Positions 1 through 10,226 of a stretch of 64,000 bases of DNA are shown here, piece after piece (within the stretch, counting starts at the first letter, position 1; each line of letters starts with the position of its first letter). A model generated the notes under the pieces. That model saw only the letters and a program-made list of their open reading frames with translations, was not told the origin of the DNA and did no database searches. The DNA comes from Coniella vitis (lineage: Eukaryota > Ascomycota > Sordariomycetes > Diaporthales > Schizoparmaceae), in assembly GCA_011317545.1 (NCBI GenBank), contig WUJK01000009.1:248001-312000 (forward strand), written 5' to 3'. A program made the position numbers and the translations under genes.

Positions 1-65
1 CCTCCTCCTGCGTCGCTCGCTCGAGTCCAGCGTAACAAGCTGCCTCCGCTTTTACATTTACCCAG

Positions 66-91
66 TACACACATACATACATACATACATT
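66..91. repeat. (CATA)n microsatellite
   Basis: About five tandem CATA units follow an ACAC run. The tract is intergenic. Confidence 0.8.
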
Positions 92-660
92 CGCAGGATG
101 TTTGTGGCTGAATTGTTGAAAACCTTCTTTTGGTTTTTTCTCTTTTTCTTTTCCCTTATTCATGTTGCGTTCATGCTTTCCGGGACCACCCTCCCAACTT
201 TGCCATCTAAACTCTATATATGCCTGACGGGGCTCGAGGTCTCCGAGCGGTCATCTGCCGGCAGTTGTGCCAGGACTATGTGTTGGCAGCCCAAATCGTA
301 GCGAGTGTGGTGTTTCTTTTAGAAGGGTTGGTGGAGGGCGAAACGTCTTTTTTTCTTCGTATGGAATGGTTAGGGAAGCATCAATTTTGGTTTTGATTTG
401 TTTGGAAATAAAGTACCGTATACTCCTGTTGGGAAATATCTCGTCGTCCAGTCAGCTTCAATATCAAATCTATCCGACACTTGCGTCAACACCCAGTTTG
501 TTCTATGTCAGACCACACAAGGGAAAGAAGGAGACCAGTATAAAAACATACGGCGCAGTTCAATACACAATGTAATAAAACCAAACTACAACACGAGAAC
601 CCGAGCTTGCATCCTGCTCCCCGCGCCTCACTTTCCCAGCCACATGTTTGCCCATGGGAA

Positions 661-676
661 ATATATATATATATAT
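661..676. repeat. (AT)8 microsatellite
   Basis: An uninterrupted alternating AT tract of 16 nt in intergenic DNA. Confidence 0.85.
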
Positions 677-744
677 TCATAGACTCTCTTTACGCTTGGA
701 TAGATGGATTGGCTTTTCTCTTGGACTTGTTACATAGTACTTCG

Positions 745-771
745 CTCTCTCTCTCTCTCTCTCTCTCTCTC
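745..771. repeat. (CT)13 microsatellite
   Basis: A perfect CT dinucleotide tract. A second, shorter CT tract lies at about 1096-1116. Confidence 0.9.
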
Positions 772-838
772 AATCATACAACACTCAACGTACCCAGGCA
801 GTGTCAGCCATACAGGCCCGTCTGACAATTAATGCGCA

Positions 839-839
<1 letters not shown>

Positions 840-875
<36 letters not shown>
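840..875. repeat. Poly(A) tract, 36 nt
   Basis: A run of 36 adenines on the plus strand. No retroposon body, target-site duplication or coding remnant is visible immediately upstream, so I treat it as a simple homopolymer. Confidence 0.9.
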
Positions 876-878
<3 letters not shown>

Positions 879-1095
879 CATGTCATCAACTCGATAACCG
901 GCCCGCCGCCCGTCCATCCGTCCGCCCGTCCGCCCGTTCCGTCTTTGATCTAGAGCCTCAAAAAAGCCGGTGGAGTGGGGAACGGACACCGGCCCGTTTG
1001 ACGTCGAGCCTGGCCAGCCAGCCAGTCCGTAATAATGCAATTGAAAACTTGGTTTTCTTTTCCCCCTCTGAACCCCCATTCGAGAAGCTACTGCC

Positions 1096-1116
1096 CTCTC
1101 TCTCTCTCTCTCTCTC
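1096..1116. repeat. (CT)n microsatellite
   Basis: A CT dinucleotide tract followed by C-rich sequence. Confidence 0.85.
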
Positions 1117-2218
1117 CCTCCCCCCCACCTTCCCACCCCCGCCCAATCCGATCTATCTTCGCTTGTGCGCATTGGTAACCTTTTCTTCGGACGATGACGA
1201 CGGCGGAGTCCATTGAAAGGGGGGGGGGGTGTGATTTGGAAGCCCCGAGCTGTTTGATAATGTACCGTGTGTATGAGACGATACCCGACTCAAGTCACAC
1301 GAGATGATACGCTGCCAATGTACTAGTTGTTATAAACATGCAGTGTTGGGGACCCCCGATAGCATGCCAATCAGGTTAAGAAGCCAATAAAAATGAAGAT
1401 ATTGAAAAAAGAAAAAGAAAAAAAGAAAAGAAAAAGAAAAAGAAAATAACAATATAAAATTGAGCATACCCCCCTCCCCACCCACACACACACAAGCAAA
1501 GCAGCACGCACAGCCATGGCCGCCAAGGCAACGATTTCGATTTGTCGAGATATTTGTTTCATCCGTCAATGATGCAAAGTCGAGGCTTTTCTTTTCTCCT
1601 AGGATGGCCAAGATTCCCACCAGTCCCATGTTGTTGTTTTTTTCTTCTTGTTTCTCTTTTGGCTTTCCGAGGACACAAATGGGGCCCGGGGCGGCGTGTG
1701 TGAGTGTGTGTGTGAGCGGGGGAGCGAAGAGGCGCACGGCATAACGTGATCATGACATGACACGAAGACGACGTCCGTGTTGTTGCACTGAAAATGGGAC
1801 GACTTGACTTTGGGGAGTAGATTAACATCCATCTAACCGTGAGGTTGATTTGTTAACCAACTGCAAAAAGCCATAATAGAGTAATAAATCAACCAAGACA
1901 GGCCAGCCGATGTGTGAGGTGTGGATGTATGAATAGACAGACCTATCTGACTTTGGGTCGAACAGTCCCATCTCTACGACAACATGCCAGTATCAAACAG
2001 CAACAGCCACCACCCACCACCATCTTTGGAAAGCCACAAAAGTCCCAGAACTTGGAATCAAAAATGTTTCAATTGTGTGCGCATCGTCCTGTATGCCGCC
2101 CGGTCAAAGCACACGCCCTTCACACGCACTTGCTCTCCAACTTCAAATGGTATATTGACTCACAGTATCATGCGAAACCCATGACAGCAGGAATTATTTG
2201 GAACTTTCTGACGGTCAT

Positions 2219-2230
2219 GGGGGGGGGGGG
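2219..2230. repeat. Poly(G) tract, 12 nt
   Basis: A homopolymer G run. A similar run of 11 G lies at 1219-1229. Confidence 0.85.
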
Positions 2231-3405
2231 CCTCGCGGACCTCCCTATTCTATGCACAGGGACACGCAACCGAACAAGATGTCTCGTCACTGACGAGACG
2301 GGACGGGGACGGCCAGCGAACTCTCTCAAAAGAGGTAGGCTGCACTTTTGGCAACGCTTGCCAACCTTTTTTTCTTCTTCTTTCTTTCTGTCTTTGTCCC
2401 TCGGCTCACTTTACAGAATCATCCAGTGAACAGGGGATGCGGTTACCGTAGTCTCGTGTGTCCATGTCCCGCCGGCAGTCAGCCTGACCTTGACCGAAAG
2501 AGCAGGCAAGCGAATGGGGATGTAATGTGATGTGATGGGTGTGCAACGGAGCGATTTAGATGCGTGTAAAGACAGCACAGAGAAAGCATGTACACATGTC
2601 TCGGGCACTTGCACTTTTGGGCTGTATACGAACACAACAATGATGTATTCTGTGTAGCATCTGAATCTGCAATAACGAGCAACGACACAGCGGTATCACC
2701 TATGTCGTGAACTCTACCAACCACACGCCAACACGACCCAACAGAAATGAATGGAAGCCCCAAGAAAACCCGGGTTCACGCCGCAAGAAAGGCTGTGTCA
2801 TATCACTTGACTGACGGCCCAAAAGTCCACCATACATATGTCGGTAGACGGGACGCATGCTGCAATCACCATGAATGGCGTGCCGTGAGCTGTGTTTTGC
2901 CTCTGCGCCTTGGGACAAAAGTCCTGCTGTTGGCTTCCGTAAAGGGAGGTTCATGTGAGTTAAGAACAACATTGAAAAAACAAGCAAAGGAGCCGGGCGA
3001 CTCAACAAGATGGCAAGCCGTTCCGCAATGAACCGTGCAAAAGTCCGGGGTGTCAAAGCAGGATGCTAGCTAGGGTCAAAGAAACACATCTGGCTGCCTG
3101 CATTGTCGCAATGCTTTGACGAGGTGACGTGTGTGAGTGCATGGATTCAGAAGGCCCTGGCAGACGGAATCAAAAGTGACTTCACCACGTGGATGCGTCG
3201 TGTGTACCACCATTAAACTTGAGGCCAGATCCCGATACCAGCTCAGACTGTATAAAGGGAAACGCGTAATATTGAGGCAGTGTACTTGAAATGGAAATGC
3301 CACCCTCCGGATTCGCCTCGAACCAGACATGCAATGCGCAATCATGCGGCCTCCGTTTGCGAGAAGCTTGTCCAAACATATCGCAACCAAATTTAGCTCC
3401 CCTTT

Positions 3406-3421
3406 CCCCCCCCCCCCCCCC
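3406..3421. repeat. Poly(C) tract, 16 nt, just downstream of prp4
   Basis: Sixteen consecutive C residues, followed by a second run of 11 C at about 3469-3479. Both lie within about 100 bp of the prp4 stop codon, so on the prp4 strand they are G runs in the likely 3' UTR. Confidence 0.85.
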
Positions 3422-3497
3422 TTCTAGACGATCCGGGCACGGGTGTGGATATACAATGAGGTTGAAATCCCCCCCCCCCAACACGCTTGAAGTCTAT

Positions 3498-6400
3498 CTA
3501 CCGCCGGGACGTATCTACCTTTTCATGGAAGAACGGGTGACGCAGCGCCTCGGAGGGTGTAATCCGCTTATCGGGATTTACCGCCAGACAGCGGTCAAGG
3601 AGATCATAGAAGTGGTTGAGCTGTCTAGACTCTGCCTCATCCATGCCAGTGGAAGCCGCCATCAGGCGCGCGCGCAGGTCGCGCGTAGGCTTCACCACGG
3701 GCAAAATCCGAACCGCCGTCTGTAATGGGTAAAATAAGAATGCGAATTAGCGTCATGTCCCTGGCCTATATTGCTTGTTGGAAGTAGTGAAGGAATGAAA
3801 GGAATCCTGGGGGAACGTATGTGGACACACAGGGCAAGGTACAGCAATACCGTAAGCACAGCGTTGTCATCCGAGTGGATTGCAGATTAAAAGGATCGTC
3901 GGGAGTGGTTGTTGGCGATGGGAGCCATCATCATCATCATCCTTCTCCGACGCCACAGCTGCACGGCCCCCATGCCTGACCGCCTAAGGAGACTTGGGCT
4001 CGGTGGCATCCAGCCATCCTTTGACCAAGAGGATAGCAAATAGCAAAGTGCTACTGTAGCTTCAATACCCCGTCATCGAGGGCTTGCTCTGCATTGCCCA
4101 GCTTATGCAGGTTGGTCTTATGTTGCCAATATAGCAACAGCTTGGAAGGTAGGTAGCGCTTGCTATGGGTCATTTGAAACGCATCTTTGAAGGAGCTGCG
4201 AATGGATCGAAAGAAACAGGGAGGAAGACAAAGAATAACTGCAAAAATAAATCAACATACCTTGCCCAAAATCTTGTCCCGCTCTTGGCTGATGAAGTTC
4301 CCCATTTCATCGAAATGCATGGTCCAAAGGGAGCCTCGGCGATAGAGTTTGGCACTCATCTTGCCTCTGATCTCCATAATAGCGCGCAACATCTGGTTGT
4401 TGCTGTCCCCAGTAAATAGAATCTTGCCAGTGTACAATTCGTACAAGGTGCATCCAATAGACCACATGTCGATAGCATAGTCGTAGGGCATGCCCAGGAT
4501 AATCTCTGGGGCTCGGTAGAATCGACTGACAAGATATGGTGTGATTTCATTATGCGCTGTAGCCGCGTCGGATCGATCAATGGCTGTTCCTAAATCACAG
4601 ATTTTGAGAACATTGCGCTGCTCGTTGACCTACAACAGTATCCATTAGCTTGACGATTTATTTTTCCCAGAGACTCGACAGAAGCATACCAGGATGTTGT
4701 CAGGCTTCAGGTCGGCGTGAATGATGCTGCATCGGCGCATGTGCGCTAGAGCGAGGAATGTTTGGTATGCATACGCCTTGGTAGCAACCAGATTGATACC
4801 GACATTATTGCCAAACTTCTTCAGCACTTCTCTGAGATTGAGACTCAAGTTTTCGAATGCCATACACAAATGGCCCTTGTGCTCGAAGGACCGTTCGAAC
4901 TTGACAATGTGCTTCTTGTTCTCCGGATCGGCCGAGTTGAGTTTCTGAAGAATCGCAATTTCAGTGAAGCCGCCTTTCTTGAGCGCATCATTATTCCTCA
5001 TAATCTTGATGGCAACCATTTTCTTGGTTGTGATATCCGTGGCTCGCGCCACACCAGAAAACATGCCTTTGCCCAGGCTGGACTGGATCTGGTAGCGGCC
5101 ATTGAGAATCTCGCTGGGTCGAATCTTGTAGTAGCCATCCTTATCGTCGTCTTCAAGGATGCCGCCGCCTTTGTTGCCTTGCAGGGCTACCGGGTCTTCG
5201 GTTGGAGCTCTGGCCTGGGGCAGCGCCTTGGGTGCTGCAAGTTTCTCCTCGTCAAAGTCCTCGGCAAACATGTCAAAATCATCGTCGTCCATTGCCTTGT
5301 CGGTTTCGGTCGTGTCCATCGGCTCGTCCTTGTCCTGGGGGCCGCTCGTGATGGAGGCTCTGCGATCCTCGCCATGCAGGCCGACCGTGCCGTTCCGCAT
5401 TTCATCGCGTCGCTCGTCCTCACGCATATCTACAGTCGGATCATAGTCGGCAGCAGAGGGGCCATCTTCCTCGGCAAGCTTCGCACCGGCGTGGTGGTTG
5501 ATGAGGTCGCCATCGTTCGCAATGTCGAGCGCTTCCGGCGACATGCTTGGCTGCGCCAGTGCGGCAGGTGAGGCCATGTCTGGAAGAGGTTAGTGATCAT
5601 ACTTGGCAAGATGAACGCGCAACACCTACCTGAGATTGGGGTCCTGGGCGTCCTCTGTGGCGAGGTCGCCTCGGAAGGCGCCTCAGTTTTGGAGTCATTC
5701 TTGTTAGCCTGGACAGCCTGGACAAGTAAAGGGGTCGAAGCGCGAGACTTTCTTAGAAGTGCCTCACGGCGACGTCTACGCCGCTCAATTTCGGCTTCTT
5801 CGTCAATGGGCTTCGCTTCTTCCCAGTCTTCAGGTTCTGCTTGCTCCTTGATCTGCTCTGAGCCACGCGGGGAATCGCTGCTCAACCTGTTAGCAGTGGC
5901 AACGATACTCTTTGAAAGGTTTGATGCAACCATACTTCAGATGCAAGTGAGAAGTTTTGGTAGCCATGCGCTCATCCGTAACACCTTGACTAGATTTAGC
6001 AACGTCTTTGGAAAAGTCTTTGGCATCAGCCGCGGAAGGCCGCCGGTTGGCAGTATCTTCTCGTACTTGTTTGGCATTCTGGGCACTGTACTTGGTAGAT
6101 GCAGCCTGCTGGCCTTGATGGGGTCGACCAAGGCCTTCAGCATCACGCCGGGGTCGATCAAACTTTCCTCTGCCGTTGGCACGGCCGGATCGATATGGAG
6201 ATGGGCTCCGGGTGCGCGGTCGCTTGTCAGAGCGTGCATAGCCGCGGTCGCGATCGTCGCGCCGAGAGTTGATTGAGGCGTGGTCTCTCGAGTCGCGAGA
6301 GCGTTGCGCTGCAGGGCGGTCTAGATCGTCATGGCGGCCCCGGGAAAGGGGGCGATCTGGGTCATCGTAGACGTGTCTTTCTCGTGAAGATGGCGCATCT

Positions 6401-6666
6401 TCATAATGGACGCGGAACCGTCGGGGATCGGAGCCTCCTCTTCCTCCTCGATGGTACGCGTCGCGATCGTCGTCACGGGATCTCTTGTGGCCGCGAGGCG
6501 AGCGAGGTCGTCGTGCAGTATAGTCACCGCGGCTGGGGGAGCGCGCGGGTCTGGCTCTCCTGTCCTGACGGTCAACACCGTTTCCATCAATGCGAGGCAG
6601 TGTAGATGCCTTGGAAACCTCAACTCCGTTCTCCGTAATCTCGCCTTCGTCGGAACTGCTTGCCAT
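3498..6666 (-). CDS. prp4: Serine/threonine protein kinase Prp4 (spliceosome-associated)
   Basis: Prp4-family kinase, which phosphorylates tri-snRNP proteins during spliceosome activation. Exons on the minus strand are 6666-5936, 5880-5630, 5579-4690, 4629-4261 and 3719-3498, giving 820 aa. The first ~240 residues are RS/RD-rich disorder, followed by an acidic stretch. The kinase domain runs from about residue 490: a glycine-rich loop (LGKGMFSGV), AIKIM with the catalytic-pocket Lys, HADLKPDNIL in place of HRD, a DLG metal-binding motif, APEIILG, and a C-lobe ending in EALRHPFF. The start used is the Met of MASSSDEGEI, which looks like the conserved fungal start; an in-frame Met at 6750 would add 28 residues. 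The last intron (3720-4260, 541 nt) is far longer than the others. Divergent from tma7. HAD for HRD and DLG for DFG are, as far as I recall, usual in fungal Prp4. Confidence 0.93.
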
Positions 6667-7399
6667 CATGGTGCGGTGTGGTGCGCGGTTGAGCAGCCAG
6701 AACCGATCCTCGAGCTTTGGAGCCAGGAAAGCGGCGGACGCGTCAGCCAAAACTGAAGGGAAGCGCCAGAAGCTAGCGAGCAGGAGAAATAGAGGCCAAC
6801 CGGATCAATCCTGTCAACTCTTTCGTGGACTCAGGACATGGTCCGGAGCTGAATCGTCGGTATGGGGCGCGGGTCGTCGAGAAACTCGATGTCGTCAGCA
6901 GAGGCGCGCGGCGAAGCAATCGCGTTGATTGGCGATGGAGGATTTCGGTCGCAAGTGCGCGCGGCGATGGACGGCAAAACGATACAAAGCGACCAAAGGA
7001 ACCCTTGGAAAATCAGACGGTACGGACGGCGATGATCGGGGCAGGGTCGAGCTTTGGACTCTCTGGTAGACAGATGGGCAGGACGGGCTCGCATCGCTGC
7101 TTGGTTAGCGCTCCTCCCCTTTCGCTCATTGATCTGAGTCAGCACGTTATCGATAAAGGTTGGGCGGGTCCTCGGACCATGACATCTGGGCCGCAGTCGA
7201 AGGCACAGAGTGGGGCACCGGGTTTTTGGCAGGTGAAAGACCGATTGCATGGGGATTCGCGCAAACAGGGCGCCTGATTAGTCTTTTCCATTCTCGCTTC
7301 AGGGTCGCTTTCTCACCGCAAACCATCTTGCTCTCCAGTGACTACCTACACTGCAACTCCCGTGCTCGCCAGCAACGCTCTCTGCCACATATCACAACA
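6667..7399. promoter_or_regulatory. Divergent promoter region shared by prp4 and tma7
   Basis: A 733-bp interval separates the two divergent start codons and must carry both promoters. I see no clear TATA box. It contains several GATCC/CGATC-type sites, but none can be assigned to a named factor. The part next to prp4 could instead encode the 28-residue N-terminal extension noted for that gene. Confidence 0.4.
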
Positions 7400-7728
7400 A
7401 TGGGTGGCTCTGACAGACAAGGCATGCTTTTTTACCCCTTTGGTCCAGCCATGCGTCCGAGTCGCTAACAGCGTTCGATAGGTGGCAAGGCCAAGCCTTT
7501 GAAGGCGCCCAAGAAGGCAAACAAGGATCTCGACGAGGACGACAAGGCATTCCTCGAGAAGAAGAGAGCTGGTAAGCCCCTCGACCAGCCGCTGCTTGCG
7601 TCGCTACCAACGCTAACCGAATGGCGAACACAGAGGAGAAGGCGAGAAAGGACATGGCTGCCAAGGCTGGCGGCAAGGGCCCTCTCAACACTGGCGGCCA
7701 GGGCATCAAGAAGAGCGGCAAGAAATAG
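7400..7728 (+). CDS. tma7: Translation machinery-associated protein 7 (TMA7)
   Basis: A small, highly basic ribosome-associated protein of 68 aa, the family's usual size. Exons are 7400-7421, 7482-7571 and 7634-7728. The start is GGSDRQGGKAKPLK, the middle is an acidic-basic helix (NKDLDEDDKAFLEKKRAEEKAR), and the end is the very conserved GPLNTGGQGIKKSGKK. The first coding exon is only 22 nt. The only junction that restores the conserved QGGKAK start uses a GC donor (AAG|GCATGC) with a normal AG acceptor, so intron 1 (7422-7481) appears to be of GC-AG type. Intron 2 (7572-7633) is GT-AG. TMA7 co-purifies with ribosomes in yeast; its precise role is unknown. Confidence 0.9.
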
Positions 7729-8609
7729 ATGAAGAGCTCCCCATCCCCCGGGCAGCGAGGACGAGAACGATCAAGATCGAGGACGAGAACAAGGCGCACG
7801 TCGTAACGGACAGACGAAACGGCAAGATGGAAAGAAGTGAGGCACTGGTTACAATGCAATTCAATGGCGCAAGGATGGCGTATTCTCAGCATACGATAGG
7901 AACGTTCAAGTAGCCCCGGCATGCACCGACAGGTTGCCTACTTGATGTCATGAACAATATATCAACGATCCAAGATCTCTTGCAGGACACAAAGCAGATC
8001 ATGTACACAAACTTGTCAAGGTGTCTTGGGCTTGAAGCGACATGTTTGTCCCGTCCAGCCTCTTTGCTCGAGGCACGGCGCAAAGTTGGGTGACAGGCGT
8101 GATGGATCGAATCTATCCCACAAAATGCTGCCTATCGAACCATTGCAATGATGAGTGAATGTCGACGTGCACTGGTTCATGTAGACGCAGGGTTCGGCGA
8201 TTGTGGCCCATGAAGTGTGGTACGTTTTTTGGTTGTTTAGTAAGTATTGCTGTATTGGGCATGTTCGGCGTGGAGGAGCGCTCAAACAACAGGCTCTCAC
8301 TGCCTTGCAAGCCCCTGTAGCGCTCTGCTTACTGGTGAAGATACAGTGTATTTTCAGGGCTACTATGCTGGATCCTTTAGGCTCTTGTTGACTTCCGGCT
8401 GGTTCAGTCCACCCAACACGAACTTTCCCACGTGTAAGTCCCAACAAAAGATGCCGGCGCTGTCTAGATAGAAGAGCTAATAACGCGCCATGATGCCGAA
8501 TTGTTTTTGTTTCTCCAGTTTCTAAGCAGGCCAACAGCACTACTGGAGTGTCCAAGTGATTGTTTCTTCAATAGCAGACTGCAGCATTATCCCCCCACTG
8601 CCTGTTGCA
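7729..8609. other. Intergenic, tma7 3' flank and 5' flank of the haemolysin-III gene
   Basis: No gene is supported in this 0.9 kb. Several overlapping frames on both strands are short and lack domains. It should contain the tma7 3' UTR and the promoter of the plus-strand membrane-protein gene that follows. I see no canonical TATA box close to that start codon. Confidence 0.5.
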
Positions 8610-9774
8610 ATGGCTCTCGACAAAGATGCCCAGACAACCGTCCGCAGGCGCCGCGGCACTTCGCCCCCGTCGACCTCGTCCAGCCAGCCCTCGTCTACTC
8701 TTCTCGACAGCGTCAAGGCCGTCGAGACCAAGATCGAGTCCGCTCTGCTCTGGGCCTGGGACGACCTGCCCGACTGGCGCCGCGACAACGCTTTCATCCA
8801 CACAGGCTACCGTCCCACAAGCAACAGCTACCGCGGCTCGTTTGCGTCGCTCTTTTCGCTGCACAACGAGTCCGTCAACATCTGGACCCATCTGCTCGGC
8901 TCCATCATCTTCACCACCGCTGGATTGACGGCGCTCTACCTCTTTGAGGCCATTGTCGCAGTGCGGTACGCGACAGCCACCACTGCCGACGTCGTGGTTT
9001 TCGCGTGCTTCTTCGCGGGTGCCTTTTCCTGTTTGGGGATGAGCGCGACGTTCCATGCGCTGTGCAATCACAGCGCAGAGGTGGCCAAATGGGGAAACAA
9101 GCTGGATTACAGTGGTATTGTGCTCTTGATCGTGGGGAGTTATGTCCCGGCGCTGTACTACGGATTCTACTGCCTCCCCCGGCTCATGGAGGTGTATCTG
9201 TCTGGGGTAAGGTTTCTTCCAATGTCACGACTGTGTTTTATTCACGTGAGGGACGATAAGCTAACGTTTTACGCAACCTCAGATTGTCTTGTTGGGCCTT
9301 GGCTGTCTGGTAGTCTCCTGGTTCGAGCACTTTCGAACCCCAGCCTGGAGACCCTACCGCGCCATGATGTTTGTTGGACTGGGTGTTTCGGGCGTCGTAC
9401 CCGTCCTCCACGGCCTCACCATCTACGGCTTCCACGAGCTCGACGAGCGCATGGGGCTCAGCTGGGTTCTGTTGCAAGGTGCACTATACATTTCGGGTGC
9501 TTTTCTTTACGCTGTAAGTTTTGCTTTTTCTTTTTCCTTCTGCGTGTGTACAGAGCCAAACAGCGAGTCCTCTTCTGGAGCCAAACAAACTAACTCTTTG
9601 CTTTTGCATCAGGTTCGGTGGCCTGAGAGAATGTCCCCCAAAAAGTTTGATATCTGGGGCAGTTCGCACCAGATCTTTCATGTGCTTGTGGTTCTTGCTG
9701 CTGCTTCGCACTTGTATGGCATGACGCTGGCGTTTGACTTCCATCATGGTGCGCTTGGTGCGGCGCGCTGTTGA
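8610..9774 (+). CDS. Haemolysin-III / adiponectin receptor (Izh-type) seven-TM protein
   Basis: A PAQR-family membrane protein of 329 aa; exons 8610-9206, 9283-9513 and 9613-9774. After a disordered basic N-terminus comes LPDWRRDNAFIHTGYR and then the family hallmark FSLHNESVNIWTHLLG. About seven hydrophobic segments follow. The conserved metal-site motifs are present: SATFHALCNH after TM2, and SSHQIFH before the last membrane segment. In yeast the Izh members affect zinc and lipid homeostasis, and the animal members are adiponectin or progestin receptors with ceramidase activity; either role here is inference. The start at 8610 is preferred over an in-frame Met at 8556, which lacks family similarity. 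Convergent with the TFIIIC gene. Confidence 0.9.
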
Positions 9775-10226
9775 ACGTTTACTATGTATGAGCGAAAGGG
9801 CGAAGTAAAAGTACCAAAGTAGAACTCTAGATAGATAGACACACCCCATAGAATAAGGATAGACAACATCATGTAGCGTCTGGGAAAAGGATACTCCAAT
9901 GTCTCGAGAAAGGCTCACCATCTCTCATCTGGACCAGCTGTGTATTCGGTGTTCAGTTCATGAGAATGTGCTTGTGATCAGTCTTTGTCTAGCCTGGTGG
10001 CAGACAGCAAAGTAAGCCTGTATTCTATATTCTCATGGGACCAATCACATTTGCATGCAGCAGTTGGTTGGATTCTTTGGGTATCATTGTCCTCATCAAA
10101 AGAAAGATCAGATCTACCAATACATGTTGTACAGCAAAAGTCCCAGTCCGGGGCCCTGAGCAACGACGTCCTCAGGCCTCCCAAGACAGCACCAGCACCA
10201 GCACCAGCAGCGAACAAGCCCATTCT
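9775..10226. other. Convergent intergenic region
   Basis: A 450-bp interval between two convergent genes, expected to hold both 3' UTRs. No gene or RNA is recognisable. Confidence 0.5.

Larger units (their letters stand above)
1..3497. other. Gene-free, repeat-rich flank downstream of prp4
   Basis: I see no supportable gene here. The longest open frame, about 170 codons at 1914-2429 on the plus strand, has no recognisable domain and runs through low-complexity sequence. The stretch is studded with microsatellites and homopolymers (CATA, TA, CT, A, G and C tracts, listed separately). The right end probably holds the 3' UTR of the minus-strand prp4 gene. The left end may belong to a gene outside the window. 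Confidence 0.6.

Noticed and set aside
840..875. 36-nt poly(A) as the tail of a retroposon or processed pseudogene
   Set aside because: No reverse-transcribed body or target-site duplication can be found upstream.
1914..2429. 171-codon plus-strand ORF
   Set aside because: It runs through a poly-G tract and pyrimidine-rich DNA; there is no domain.
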